Positions 32,214 through 43,735 of a DNA stretch of 64,000 nucleotides are shown here, in pieces; position 1 is the stretch's first letter, and every line of letters starts with the position of its first letter. The stretch comes from Septoria linicola (Eukaryota; Ascomycota; Dothideomycetes; Mycosphaerellales; Mycosphaerellaceae), in assembly GCA_024114885.1 (NCBI GenBank), contig CP099418.1, forward strand, positions 2,418,001 through 2,482,000. Reading direction: 5' to 3'. Below the pieces are notes generated by a model. That model was not told the DNA's origin. It ran no database searches and saw only the letters and a program-made list of their open reading frames with translations. The translations under genes were made by a program, and so were the position numbers.

Positions 32214-34340
32214 TTGAACGTGTCCTATCAGACGAACCTTTTCATCAACGGCCAATACGTGCCTTCTTCTAGCGGAAAGACTCTTGCAATCTACAGTCCC
32301 AACGACGATTCTTTGGTCACGGATAAAGTCCAGGCTGCAAGCGAGCAAGACGTAGACGCTGCAGTCGCTGCAGCGAAGGCCGCCTATCCCGGATGGCGAG
32401 ACACAGCAGGTCGTAAGTATGCCTTGAGCAAAAGCCTATTCAGACATCTGAGGCAGTGCTAAAGAGACCGTTTGCGTCAGATAAGCGTGCAGCTATCATG
32501 CTGAAGTTCGCGGATCTGCTCGAGGCCAATGCAGACAAGCTTGCGAAGCTTGAGTCTGTTGCTATGGGTCAAGTGAGCCGCATTGGGCGCCACTCAAAGT
32601 CGTTCTATGCTAAAGATCCCAGCCCGTCTCGGTGGCGAAGCGAATGATCTTGGGACCTGTTGCCCTCTGGAGATACTACGCAGGTTATGTGAGTAAATGA
32701 CATGGCGATATCGTGAACCAGCAAAGGGCACTAGCTGTAATGTATTAATGGCTGACTCTCTCAGGCTGGCAAAGTTGCTGGCGAAGCGTTTCCTCCCGAC
32801 GAGGACGGCACATACAAGATTGTGCAATACGAACCCCTCGGTGTCTGCGCTGGCATCTGCGCATGGAACGGTAGCCATGTTTTGGCTGCTTGGAAGCTCA
32901 CTCCCGCTATGGCAGCTGGGAACACCTTCATCCTGAAGTCGTCCGAGAAGTCGCCTCTTGGGTTATGCGCGTATGGAGACCTCATCAACGAAGCTGGCTT
33001 CCCACCTGGCGTCATCAACATCTGTAAGTCAAGCAATCGCTTGAAGCTGAGGCCATGTGTCTGTGCCAATCATTGCAATACTGCGCCTCTCTTTGCAATC
33101 CTGATTACGGCCACATAGTGGGAAAAGCCTGAGGCCTGAGACACCGCTAACATTCGCGCGATGACCTTTAGTGACAGGCGCTGGCCAAGCTGGATCTCTC
33201 CTCGCCCATCACATGCAGAATGCAAGATTGCTTTTACAGGTAGGTTGTGTCCAGCAAGCTGAGACCTACATCGACGTACTGAACTGTACGATCAGGGTCT
33301 GCACCCGCCGGGAGAGCAGTCATGGCTGCAGCTGCGAAGTCCAACTTGAAGAAAGTCAGCCTCGAGCTTGGTGGAAAGAGCCCAGTATGAGCTAACCAAC
33401 AACAACGATGAAGCCTTGCTGCTGTGAATCCTGACTCCTGCTTTCAGGCACTGATCTTCGATGATGCCGATCTCGAGAACGCGGTAGAGCACAGTTCAAC
33501 CAGCTTTCTACGTAACTCTGGTCAAGTAGGTTGCAACGAACACAGACTGTGCGCTGCCTTTGGCTCACGTTGCAATTAGATCTGCTTCGCAGCCTCCCGT
33601 GTGTTGGTGCAAGAGAGCATAGCACCAAAGTTCATCGAGGCGATCAAGACTGCATTTGAGAACGCAGAGAAGAAGATGGTACTGGTCATCAGCCTGCCAC
33701 CCAATCCCTGAGACTAACGATGAACAGGGCGATCCATCCCTGGAGGATACCGCATTTGGACCCCTTGCGGATAAGAAGCAATTCGAACGTGTCATGAGCT
33801 TCATGACTGGAGCACGCGAGGAAGGAGTGCAGGTATCGGTTGGTGGCCAGCGTCTCGGAGATCGAGGTGAGATCGCTCTAGGGCTCTGTATGTGACCTAT
33901 GCGCTAACATTGCCGTCTAGGCACATTCGTGTCGCCTACCATCTTTCTCAACCCTGATGTCACTTCGAAAGTGTATACCGATGAGATTTTCGGCCCAGCC
34001 ATCTCAATCCGGACCTTTAAGACAGAAGACGAAGCCATCGAGCTTGCCAACAATACTACGTATGGTCTCGGCTCCACAATCTACACTTCTGATGTTGCGC
34101 GAGCCTTGAGAGTTGCTGGCAAGCTGGAAGCTGGCACAGTGGGTGTCAATTCTGCTTTTAGCACTAATCCGCAAACGCCTTTTGGTGGTTACAAGCAATC
34201 TGGTTATGGGCGTGAAAGCGGCGCAGAGGTAAGTTGTGCGAACATTAAACTTGAGATGCTTTACTGACGAGTCGCAGGGATTGAAGGAATATTTGCAACC
34301 AAAATCAATCCACATCAACATGAACGTAGGAAGAAAGTAG
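32214..34340 (+). CDS. Aldehyde dehydrogenase, apparently frameshifted
   Basis: Eleven exons: 32214-32412, 32481-32572, 32623-32688, 32765-33023, 33172-33239, 33296-33384, 33448-33525, 33580-33678, 33728-33866, 33921-34228 and 34278-34340. Together they cover a whole NAD(P)-dependent aldehyde dehydrogenase of about 495 residues. Landmarks are LFINGQYVPSSSGKT, LGVCAGICAWN, LELGGKSP with the general-base Glu, the catalytic Cys in NSGQICFAASRVLVQ, and EIFGPAISI. Two defects: no ATG in frame before the conserved N-terminus (32214 is TTG), so a first exon is missing or lost; and in exon 5 the frame must shift by one base near 33220-33224 between LLAHHMQN and KIAFTG. All other exons join cleanly. 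It is a recent pseudogene or a sequence error. Confidence 0.8.
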
Positions 34341-34832
34341 TCTCGATGTGAAGGACCACGATTCATAATACCATAGCTTACATCAATATCGTGTCAAGTA
34401 CTCCTTTTCCTCGAAGGAGCGTGTGGTTTGAGTCAAGATCAGATAAACTGTTGCTTGCTTCGGAGCAGGGACGTGGAAATGCAATCGTTGGTGGTCGATC
34501 GTTCGATAGCACTTGCTGACAATAGTAGACTGATCTTCGGCAGTTGACCAAGGCATGAATAGGAGTGCGTTGTGAGAAGCCGGCTAAACAGAGGCTTTCC
34601 GATCTTTCCCCAGTGAGCCGCCTTGGCGGTGCGGTCTCCATCGGTTCCGAGAGAGGGCAACGAGCAACCCTAACCTGTAACGCGAACATCATGCTGTATT
34701 ACTATATAGATCACAGTGAGAGTAGGCCATCACGCTTGAGAAGTATCATTCTACTTTGTCCAGAGATCATTTCTCGGGCTTCACTGCCTGCCTTACAGCA
34801 TTTTTACACTCCAACTCCAGTCGACTTCTACG
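34341..34832. other. Promoter region of the FAD monooxygenase gene
   Basis: 492 bp between tandem plus-strand genes, with a possible TATATAG at 34703-34709 about 125 bp before the next start. No gene seen. Confidence 0.45.
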
Positions 34833-36905
34833 ATGCAATTTCATCTCAATGGCTTTCAAGGCTCCCGTGATCCAAATATAACACAATTCGTTGCGAGCCA
34901 AGAGCCCGATTTCCAATCAAGTCTACCTGGTGAGGTCGACGTGCTGATCATAGGCGCTGGTCCAGCAGGGCAGCTTCTGGGGGCTCAGCTGGCCCAGTTT
35001 CCAGACATCACCACCCGAATCATCGAGACCAAGCCAGGCAGACTCGAGCAAGGTCAAGCAGACGGTCTACAATGCCGGACTATCGAGATCTTTGAAGCCT
35101 TCGGCTTCAGTGAGCGCGTACTGAAGGAGGCGTATTGGGTTAATGAGACAACGTTCTGGTCACCCACAGAGAATGGAGATGGTCTGAGGCGTAGCGGAAG
35201 GATCCGAGACACAGAAGAAGGTCTGTCGGAGTTCCCGCATGTGATATTGAACCAAGCACGCCTGCACGATTTGTGGCTCGATGCGATGAAGTGGTCGCCA
35301 ACAAGACTCGAACCATCCTATAGCCGGAAAATGGTAGACCTGCTCATCCCAGAAGGCACTGAACCATGTAAAGTGACATTGGAACGTCTGGACGAAGCTC
35401 ATAGAGGTGAGAAGGAGGTAGTAAGTGCCAAGTATGTAATTGGCTGCGACGGTGCACGAAGCGGAGTTCGGCGAACGCTTGGGTTGGAAATGAAAGGCGA
35501 CTACCAAAATCAAGCTTGGGGGGTCATGGACGCACTCGTCGTGACAGATTTCCCAGATGCAAGACTGAAGACCGTGATACACTCCGCGGATCAGGGCAGC
35601 ATTCTTATCATCCCACGCGAGGGAGGCTATTTGACAAGGTACCGATCCCTGACTGGAGGCTCTACACCATTCGTTCTTTTGTTAACCACAAGCGCAGGCT
35701 CTATATCGAACTCGACAAAGTTAACGAAGGCGCGCGAATGGACCGCTCAGCTGCCACTGCGGAGACTCTCACGGAGCGTGCGAAAAGCATTTTTGCACCC
35801 TATACTTTCGATGTCAAGCAGATAGCATACTGGTCCGTCTATGAAGTCGGCCAGAGACTGACAGATCACTTCGATGATGTGCCAAAGGACGAACAGAATC
35901 TGCGTGACCCGAGGGTGCTGATCACTGGAGACGCTTGTCATACTCATAGCGCAAAGGCCGGACAGGGTATGAATGTTTCCATGAACGACAGCTTCAACCT
36001 GGGATGGAAGCTTGCCCATGTAAGTATTCGTTACGATGTATCGGAGGCGATTCTGCTGACTCGAGGGCAAGGTGCTGCGTGGTCAAGCTCCGCCGAAACT
36101 CCTGCACAGCTATTCTGCCGAGCGACAAGAAATAGCACAAACACTAATCAATTTCGATCGCGAGATGTCGCGAATGTTCGCAGCTAAACCAAAGACTAAA
36201 GCTGGGAAGGACGACCAGGACTTTGTCGACCCTGCAGTATTCCAGGACAACTTCCAGCGTCAAGGTCGCTTCATGGCGGGAGTGGAGACGAAGTACAGGC
36301 CGGGACCGCTGATTAGCTCCAACACCGAATATCAACATCTTGCGACAGGCTTCCAAATTGGAACCCGATTCCAATCAGTGCAGGTTCTCCGCGTCGCGGA
36401 TGCAAAGCCCGTCCAGCTGAGTCACAACGTGCTGAAAGCAGATGGCAGATGGCGGATCATCATTTTCGGCGACAAAAGTAGTCCCACATCACCATCGTCT
36501 CCTGTTGCAGGTATCTGCGACTTCATCGAACATCACTTGATCCCCGATTTCACGAGGCCCGGCGCTGACCTGGACTCTGTCATCGATGTGCGAGCCGTCT
36601 TCCAACAATCGAGGCAGACATTTGAGATCACTGATCTGCCATCTCTGCTCGTACCGCTCAAAGGGAAGCTCACAATTCGTGACTACGAAAAGGCATTCAC
36701 GGATGAGCCGAGTTATGGCTTTGGCTCTGGAGAGATATATAAGACTCGCGGAATTGATGCGAAGAGAGGGTGTGTGATTATGGTCAGACCGGATCAATAT
36801 GTTAGCGCCGTTTTCCCACTGGCAGAGGAAGCGAAGACGTTGCTGGACGACTTTTTCGCGGGGTTTCTGTACAGGATGAAGAGTGGCGTGAATGGCGGGA
36901 GATAG
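34833..36905 (+). CDS. FAD-dependent aromatic hydroxylase
   Basis: Exons 34833-35638, 35698-36019 and 36072-36905 give 653 residues, the size of fungal phenol 2-monooxygenases. These flavoproteins use NADPH and oxygen to hydroxylate phenolic rings. The order is the FAD/NADH fold with VDVLIIGAGPAGQLLGAQLA, the second FAD motif VIGCDGARSGVRR, and GDACHTHSAKAGQGMNVSMN. A C-terminal thioredoxin-like dimerisation domain spans about residue 440 on, including DGRWRIIIFGD and IVRP-like MVRPDQYVSAVFPL. Intron 1 removes a 59-bp segment that would break the conserved LTRLYIELDKV. It follows the aldehyde dehydrogenase and converges on the amidase gene, so the three may act on one aromatic amide or related compound. 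The actual substrate is unknown. Confidence 0.9.
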
Positions 36906-37004
36906 AGGACAGCATGGCGCGAGGCTATGTTTACAATCAAGAGCCACGAGCAGAGACATGCCTTTCAAGTCTGCGTTTCTCCAAGTTACAGAAAGCAGAG
37001 CAGC

Positions 37005-39146
37005 CTATGCTGTTTCCTTCACGGCATCCGACATATACTTGGCAAGGGCAATCATCTTTTCTTCTTGTAGTCGTCTGCCGACAAGTTGGATCGCCACATG
37101 AGCGCCATCGTAGATCTCGGGATCGTAGGAGTCTTGCGTCTTTTGGTCGACCTCGCTGACAGCTTTGAAGTTCGCATTGACTTTGTCAATGTTCTTGTCG
37201 ACATTTGTGATTGGAATGACAACACTGGTATCTGTAAATCGCGAGCACAAGTCAGCTGCTGTTACAATCGGGCCTCGAGTTGTTCTTACAGTCGACCACG
37301 TTCACCCAGACAGAATATCCATAGTAGGTATAGAGACCTGGTCTGGCCGCCGGGAAAGGTGCGAGTGGTGAAATGACTGCATCTACCGGTCGTCCCTAAC
37401 ATCCAATATAGTCAGCGAAAGACCAGGACACCTCGCAAGCATGAAGCAGTAGCGTACCGTATCCGTCAACTCTGCAGTACTGTTCCAGTACTCCATATAG
37501 TCCTTCAACATTTCTCGCTTCTTGACATTGGTGGCCATGATATCAGTAGCATTTGCCTGCGGAGCGCTAGTTACCAAGGTCTGAGGCGCAGCCTCTTCGC
37601 CAGAAAGTTCGAAGGCCGCAGTGCAGTCTGCCCCTCCATCGAAATCCCAGCATTTCACTCCAATCTCTACTAGCTCTGGATGTGTTGGCGTTGGTTTCCA
37701 CTCAATGACTTGGTGTCCAAGCTTCTCCATAGCTTTGACCGCGATCTCCACGGCACGAGCCACTGGTGGCATTGGAGCACAGGCGCCGTCGTGGCGAAGG
37801 ACTGCGAAAGAGAGTCTGTTCTGAAGGCGCTGGACAGGATCAGACACTGCCAGCTCGGCTTCGGCTCGCCAAGGGATCTCGTGCGTTAATGGATCGTGAA
37901 GCCATGGTTGTGTGCTGAGTATAGCTTGCGTGATAAGCTTGAGGCCCTCGGAAGATGTCGCAAGCGGACCGACGACACTGAGCACGCTGTTCTGGCCATC
38001 CATACTGTTGGCCATGCCCTCGTATGGCAGTCGACCCGCGCTTGGTCGAATGCCGAAGAGGCCATTGAACGCGCTGAGATCAAGTCAGTGACAATTCGAT
38101 CAATGAATCAGGTATATGGTTTGACCTCGGGATGCGAATACTGCCTCCAATATCTGTTCCGAACCTAGTAAACGTCAGCATAAGATATGTGCTCAACCCA
38201 CAATCCACCACGAGCCGAGTCGTGTGACTAGATCGGCTGTAGTGTGGTCAAAGACTCACCCAACAACGCTCCCCCTAGCTCCGATCAGTGCGCCCTCTCC
38301 TCCTGAAGATCTGTACCAATGTGAGCAGATCGTTCAAATGCCCACGACTGCCTCAAACTCACCCGCCCGAGCTGAGCAGCCTGTTCCGCGCATTGTGCGT
38401 GTATCCTACATTGCAATTAGACACTCTCGTTGGGTCAAGCAGTCAAACATACCGATAATGTTGTTGACCTAAAACGATCGTAGTGTCAGCAAGATCCAGC
38501 TCCATATCCATGCTGGCTTGAGACGCCTTGCAAGATAAATCCAAGAAAGGAACTAGACCAGACATACCGTTTCTCCTGCCATGAGTGTATGCGGCACTGA
38601 CGTTTTCACGTACAACACAGCACCGAGAGACCGCAACTCTCTGACCATTTCCGACTCATAGACTTTCTCCTTGCCAGTGCCCTTCTTCCCTTGGAAAGTG
38701 CCAATCCATCCTACGTAACCCATATGGGTTTCGACGCCTTTGACATGAAATTGATCTTTCAAGCTGACTGGCAAGCCATGTAACAGGCCAACGGGTTTCT
38801 GATGCTTCGCATAGTACTCATCGAGCGCTTGTGCCTGCTCGATGGCGGCATCGAAGAAGATCTCATGCAGGCAGTTGAGCAACTGATGGGCAATTGCGGC
38901 TCGGTGGCAAAATGCTTTTGTGATCTCGACAGCAGTCCATCTACCGGTTGAGGCATTCTTGACAATCTCAACAGCATCGCTTTCAGTAATTTGAATCTCT
39001 CGTTCGTTCAGAAACTGTTGCATGTAAGCCCCAGTAATGTCTCGCTGCTCTTCTTGAGAAGGCAAATTTGTGAGCTTCCATTCCGCCGGGATGAGATCGA
39101 GCACAGACTGTGCCTTGTCTTGGCCGATTTGTCGCCAGTCCGCCAT
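37005..39146 (-). CDS. Amidase (amidase-signature family)
   Basis: Eight exons: 39146-38568, 38468-38453, 38405-38363, 38310-38260, 38164-38126, 38073-37458, 37395-37290 and 37231-37005, giving 558 residues. Amidase-signature enzymes hydrolyse carboxamides to acid and ammonia using Lys-cisSer-Ser. The Lys is in PVSLKDQFHVKG near residue 127. The Gly/Ser signature GGSSGGEGALIGARG is split over two introns, and the nucleophile region FGTDIGGSIRIPSAFNGL over another. The N-terminus (WRQIGQDKAQSVLDLIPAEW) is typical of fungal acetamidase-like enzymes. Exons of 16, 43, 51 and 39 nt make the active site unusually fragmented, but every joint restores conserved sequence. It converges with the FAD hydroxylase, 99 bp apart. 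Confidence 0.92.
38453..38468 (-). other. 16-nt micro-exon of the amidase gene
   Basis: Exon of 16 nt between a tttag acceptor and a gtatgt donor, coding for Val-Asn-Asn-Ile-Ile plus one base. The joined protein reads AGETVNNIIGYTHNARNR, as expected before the signature loop. Skipping it would shift the frame. Confidence 0.75.
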
Positions 39147-39788
39147 TTTTATTCGTACTTGGTGTTCAGTAGTTAGCTCGATTTTGGGATCGGTGCGTAG
39201 CCGGAGCTCGATTCTTGTATAGTAGTCTCTCTAGGCCATTGACAAGGTTGGTGATACTGAGGTCTGATACCTACCATGTAAAGCAAAGATAGGCCATCCG
39301 GGCCTGTGCTGCTCACTTCACCTTCCCCGTCTATCATCATGCATGATGCGAATGCGTGGGGCAGACACTCAAGAGGGGTTCCGAGCTCGGCCCAAAGCTT
39401 GATTGAGGAATGGTGGAGACACCACGCGAGTGACATGCCAAGGAAGACCTGCGCGAGCAGGGTTGATTGAACATTACGATTGTGCTTGTGGCACATTTAT
39501 GTGCCTTGTGATATGATGCCGCCACCCGCAGGCGTCTCCCTCTGTTGTAGATGATGTTGCTGATGAAGTGAAGGAATTGGTAGTTGTGATGTGGACGCCG
39601 AACGGCAAATTAGCATAGACCTTTAATGACAGCGCTGCCGAGAGGCTGCTGATGAAAGATGCAATTTATGCACTGCTATGTGAGCAACGAGTCTAGATGT
39701 ACAGGAGGTAAGAGTCTTCAATGCACCGGAACGCCTCGCTAGACCCAGCATGGTATACGTACAAAAATTTCAGAAACTCTTCTCGATC
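39147..39788. other. Amidase promoter region
   Basis: 642 bp between tandem minus-strand genes. No gene or clear motif seen. Confidence 0.4.
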
Positions 39789-41347
39789 TCATCTCATCGT
39801 CCTCAAGGCTAGTGATCGCGCTGAGTTCTTCGTATCGGTATGCGTGGCTTTGAAATGCTCACTTTGCGCACCCTTCGAGATCTTGAGGCCTTCGGCCCTT
39901 TTCATGCCAGCCATAGCATCGGCAAGAGGCTTGTCGATAGATGCGTCAACTCCAGCTTCGACTTCGCTCCATCGCCCTCTCGAACTTCTGGCAGTGTTCT
40001 TCGCGACTGCCCCTTCACCCCACATGGATAATCTCTGTACTTTGCGCAGCTTCTTAAGGCCCCACCAGCAGGCTGCGATCGACAAAGCCGTGGAGGCCGC
40101 CGTGACACCGAAGAAGCCCAGGTTAGACTCTTCGATGAAGTTCTCCAAATTCATACCATATAGCGCAGCAATGAACATTCCAGCACTAATACCCAGCGTA
40201 CCGATACTGAACTTGAGATCGAGCAGCATGAGACTGTTACGATTGGCGTCCAGGATAGCGCGGACGATCTCCTCGGTGTTCCGGATAGCGCTTACGATAT
40301 TTGAAGAAACCTGTACGATTTCGTCGGCCACTTTGTGGTAGGACTCCAGAAGCAGTTCTACCTCTTCGTGGTTGTCATCTTCTCGCTCGGTGCCAGCGGC
40401 TTTTTCTGTGAGATACATGGCGGCCAAATCGTCATCCGCTTCCAACAAGTCGTCAATGGCATCTCGCACAAGTCGCGCTTTCTGCTCGAAAGTGCCTAGC
40501 TTCTTGGAGTAGATGAGCAAGTGCCTCAGCTTGTCGCGATCGATGTCTTCTTCCAATTCTCGCAACACGCGCACCACGGGTTCTCGTACGCCCTCAAACT
40601 CGCTTTCCAGCCCGCTCGTCACGCTGATGAGCACCGCCTCAAGCGCTCGGAATTCATAAGGCAGACTTCCTGCCACGCTCGTCGCTTGTTTTGTCGAAGC
40701 TTACCCTCGAGATCGTACATGAACAAGCTTTGTGCGTAGGAATCGGTGGAGCCGTATACGTCAAAGACGAGCACACGATTATGCTTGATCAAGCAGCGAA
40801 GATGCAGCAGATTGATGAGAATTGCAGACGGCCGTACCAGGATATGCGGCAGCACACTGCTGTCGATCTTGCGCAAATCGCGTGGCAACAGGGAGTATTT
40901 CTGTATGAGCTCGCTCTTGCGGAACTCGCCATTCACCAGCGTGACATTGCCATTTTCATCGAACTCGGTACAGCGCAGCTTCAGCTCGTTGCTGGGCTTG
41001 ACGATCCTGCTGCCCAGGCCCGCACTGTCATCGAGGAAGCCGGGCAGAGGGAGGTGCTCGTTGGATGCTGGTTTGGATGAGCTTCGCGACTGTCGCAACC
41101 GGCGCCAGAACGTCTCATGTTGCGGAGAGGACGATGTAAATGTACGCGTGTGTATTCTGTCGTGATTGCTCCGGACGGTCTGTGAGCATCGTGCACGAGG
41201 TTGTGTCGTGATGCATGCTGTCGCAAAAGTCGATGTGCGAGTCGTTATTGCGAGCGTCGGTACGCGTCGAACGGGCGCATCGAGCAGGCTTCTCATGAAC
41301 TGCAGACATCCGATTGAAGGTGCGGTTCGGCCATGGATTGCCACCAT
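39789..41347 (-). CDS. MRS2: Mitochondrial magnesium channel MRS2
   Basis: Two-part frame, 41347-40705 and 40669-39789. CorA-type channel of the mitochondrial inner membrane that imports Mg2+. The head is Arg/Ser/Thr-rich, as expected of a presequence. Then come LRCTEFDENGNVTLVNGEFR, LLPRDLRKIDSS, the conserved SLPYEFRALEAVLISVTSGL, a long helical domain, and two membrane helices with the selectivity motif YGMNLENFIEESNLGFF. If 40704-40670 is an intron it is only 35 nt. The alternative is a one-base frameshift with the protein reading EGKLRQNK then ATSVAGSLPYEF; relatives, as I recall them, keep an EGKLRQ-like sequence there. So the junction is doubtful, though the gene identity is not. Confidence 0.88.
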
Positions 41348-41549
41348 TTCTGTCGCATTGCTGTTCGTCGCCGCAAGTCAACTTTCTCACGAGGTGCATC
41401 GTCATCATACTTCCTCTACCAAAAGTTTGGGCGTCGGAATGATTCCGCGACGTAGTGTGGAGCACAGATCGATATACTCAGTAGTCTATGCTTATGCTAC
41501 GACTACACATGGCCACAATCGTTGCATCGGACGCTCGCAGACACCCATC

Positions 41550-42209
41550 TTACCACTTGGTAAGTGCGATCACCTTTTTCCACCTCTCAATGCGATCGTC
41601 GGTCACCGTTGTCCCAACACATCCCGTCAAGTAACTCTCAAAGCTCGCCTGAGAGCCATCTGCCAGTGCTCGCACATGACTTGCATCACACTGCGTCGTG
41701 ATGAACCAAGCAGCGCTACTGGAACTCCACTTGTCCGTGTTGATCAGGTCCAGCAGCTGCGCGGGACCTTGCGCGCTTGCAGCGCTCACACTGTCTTGGG
41801 TAATGCTCGGATCCTCTCCATTCGCGACTATCCAGTCTGCGTATTGCTGATTGAACGTGGGTGACTGCATGTTCCGAGTACCCTGACCCGCGACTCCTGG
41901 GTAATGATTGATCTTGTACTTGAATGCACCGGACTCGAAGACGATGATTGCGACAAGCGCTGCTTGCGCACCAAAAGAGTCGATCTTGAAGGAACGAAAC
42001 GACTGGGCGATGTTTGGTGCAGCCACATCGGCCGTGGCGCACTCTTCAGGAAAGTCGGCGTCGTTACAGGATGCCGTGTTGGGTGCAATTGTGGTGAGAT
42101 CAGTGGAAGTGAGGCAGCTCGTGCTCTTGCGGATCAAAGGGCCGGCGATCGCAGTACTCGCCAGCATCAGCGTAGTGAGCAGGGTCGAAGAGAGCATGTT
42201 GAACAGCAT
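41550..42209 (-). CDS. Small secreted protein, function unknown
   Basis: Single exon, 219 residues. The first 22 residues form a signal peptide (MLFNMLSSTLLTTLMLASTAIA, cleavage near AIA-GP; the Met at residue 5 is another start). The mature part has five Cys and conserved-looking blocks: NIAQSFRSFKIDSFGAQAAL, FESGAFKYKINHYPGVAGQG, TRNMQSPTFNQQYADWIVA and the tail TVTDDRIERWKKVIALTKW. I recall similar secreted proteins in Dothideomycetes and other ascomycetes without assigned function; the size fits a candidate effector or a cell-wall-acting protein. It has no membrane anchor after the signal peptide. Confidence 0.8.
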   Translation of the reverse strand: MLFNMLSSTLLTTLMLASTAIAGPLIRKSTSCLTSTDLTTIAPNTASCNDADFPEECATADVAAPNIAQSFRSFKIDSFGAQAALVAIIVFESGAFKYKINHYPGVAGQGTRNMQSPTFNQQYADWIVANGEDPSITQDSVSAASAQGPAQLLDLINTDKWSSSSAAWFITTQCDASHVRALADGSQASFESYLTGCVGTTVTDDRIERWKKVIALTKW

Positions 42210-43735
42210 CGATGTAGTATCCTCTATTGCCTTCTCGTAGGTGTGAGAAGGAGAATGGGCAGACGTTTAGTATTTGAAGCTGGCCAGCAGCAAATTTGAA
42301 CGCATGCCGCTTGTGACGAGTTTCAGTAGTGAAGATGAACAGTTCGCTCATTCACGGGCTGCTTGTGTCAGCCTTACCTGCAACGAGGGGTGCTGAAACG
42401 TGCAAGCAACAGCGTGGAGATCATGACTTGCTTTCAGCCGTCTTTACTGTCGCGTCGCGCGCGTAGATAGCAGCCAATTGTTCGAGGCCGAGGACTTGAG
42501 CATTGCGCCAGCGTGTCAAGGCGTGTTGTCTCACAGAGCTGCTGAGAGCAGTGTCGCAGAACAGCATGGCCTGCAGTCGATTCGCATACCTGATTGGTGC
42601 AGACCAGCGGTCAGCTTTCACGGCAAGATCAACATCAAGAAGACTGTCAGACAGTCGCAGACACGGCTGCAGAGAGATGTCAACATCCATTCCATTCCAC
42701 CTCTGGAAGATGCTCACGACCTGACGGCATGACATGGCATACGGCCAAACGGATGTCCGTGGCCGTTCTGCTCGTACGCGAAACGCGTCTCGGTCGTGTT
42801 CGATCAGGACAGCTGTGAAATGCTGCACAGCCAGTGCTCAATCACCAGCGCGAGGAGGAGGATCGCAATCCTTCTGGCAATTCTTTACCAAGCTTTCGGT
42901 GCTGGACCGGTGAAGGATGCCTCCAGGCACCTATCGTTGAGACCGGTGACAACTCCCTCCTTCAGTCTGCCGCGCTGTATGCGCGACAGGTCAACGATTG
43001 ACTCTTCCTGAGTGGAGTACTCTCGAATTGATGGCGACCAGCCCAGAGCAAGACCTCTGATGAAAGGAGACTGGCGGTAGTATCATCATTATAGTGATCA
43101 CTCATGTGAGGCGCAGCAAAGCCCTAAAGTGGCACTACGGACGGAAGATCGGGAAACGGGGTCTAGGCGGCTTGAACAGGCAGCAGTCTGCGTGAGAGCG
43201 TTGCGTTGCGTCGTAGCACCACATGACCGACTATCACCCATACACAACCCACTCGTCTCTTCCTAACCTGATCGCTGCCTCGCACCTTTCGGACCATCTC
43301 CTGCCATTGAGCTTCGAATAATTCAAGACTTCTTCCACATCTGACGAAACGAGCACACTTGCGCACTCCCAGCCAGTGCCCGACCGCTCACTACACTTGC
43401 TGCGCCGCCTGCTGTGCTGCTTACAAAGACATCGACTCCTCCATAGACTGCCGCCGTCTCCTGCTGCACACACTACTCTGGCCGGGCCTCCAATATCTGA
43501 TTTGGACTGCATTTGCACCTGCACCTGCACATTGGCACCACCGCCTGTGCCTGTGCCTCGGAAAGCCGCCCTCTTGCGCAGTCGAGCTCGACCTCCACTG
43601 CTGCATTGAGAAGTCAGTTGTGACTCACCACGCGCTGCATGCGACTTGTCTTCGTGTCGCTAACTTGTGATAGGCTGCTGCACTGAACGAGTCATCCTCG
43701 CCCGTACCTGGCCTCGAATCATCATCGTCGCCAGC
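42210..43735. other. Large divergent region upstream of the C2H2 gene
   Basis: About 1.5 kb. A 135-codon minus-strand frame at 42421-42828 has no family resemblance and was not called. From about 43230 the plus strand is very pyrimidine-rich (e.g. CACCTGCACCTGCAC near 43515), as in a long 5' leader of the transcription-factor gene. Confidence 0.45.

Noticed and set aside
42421..42828. 135-codon minus-strand frame
   Set aside because: No domain, no splice or leader support, and it lies in a probable regulatory region; a chance frame cannot be excluded.
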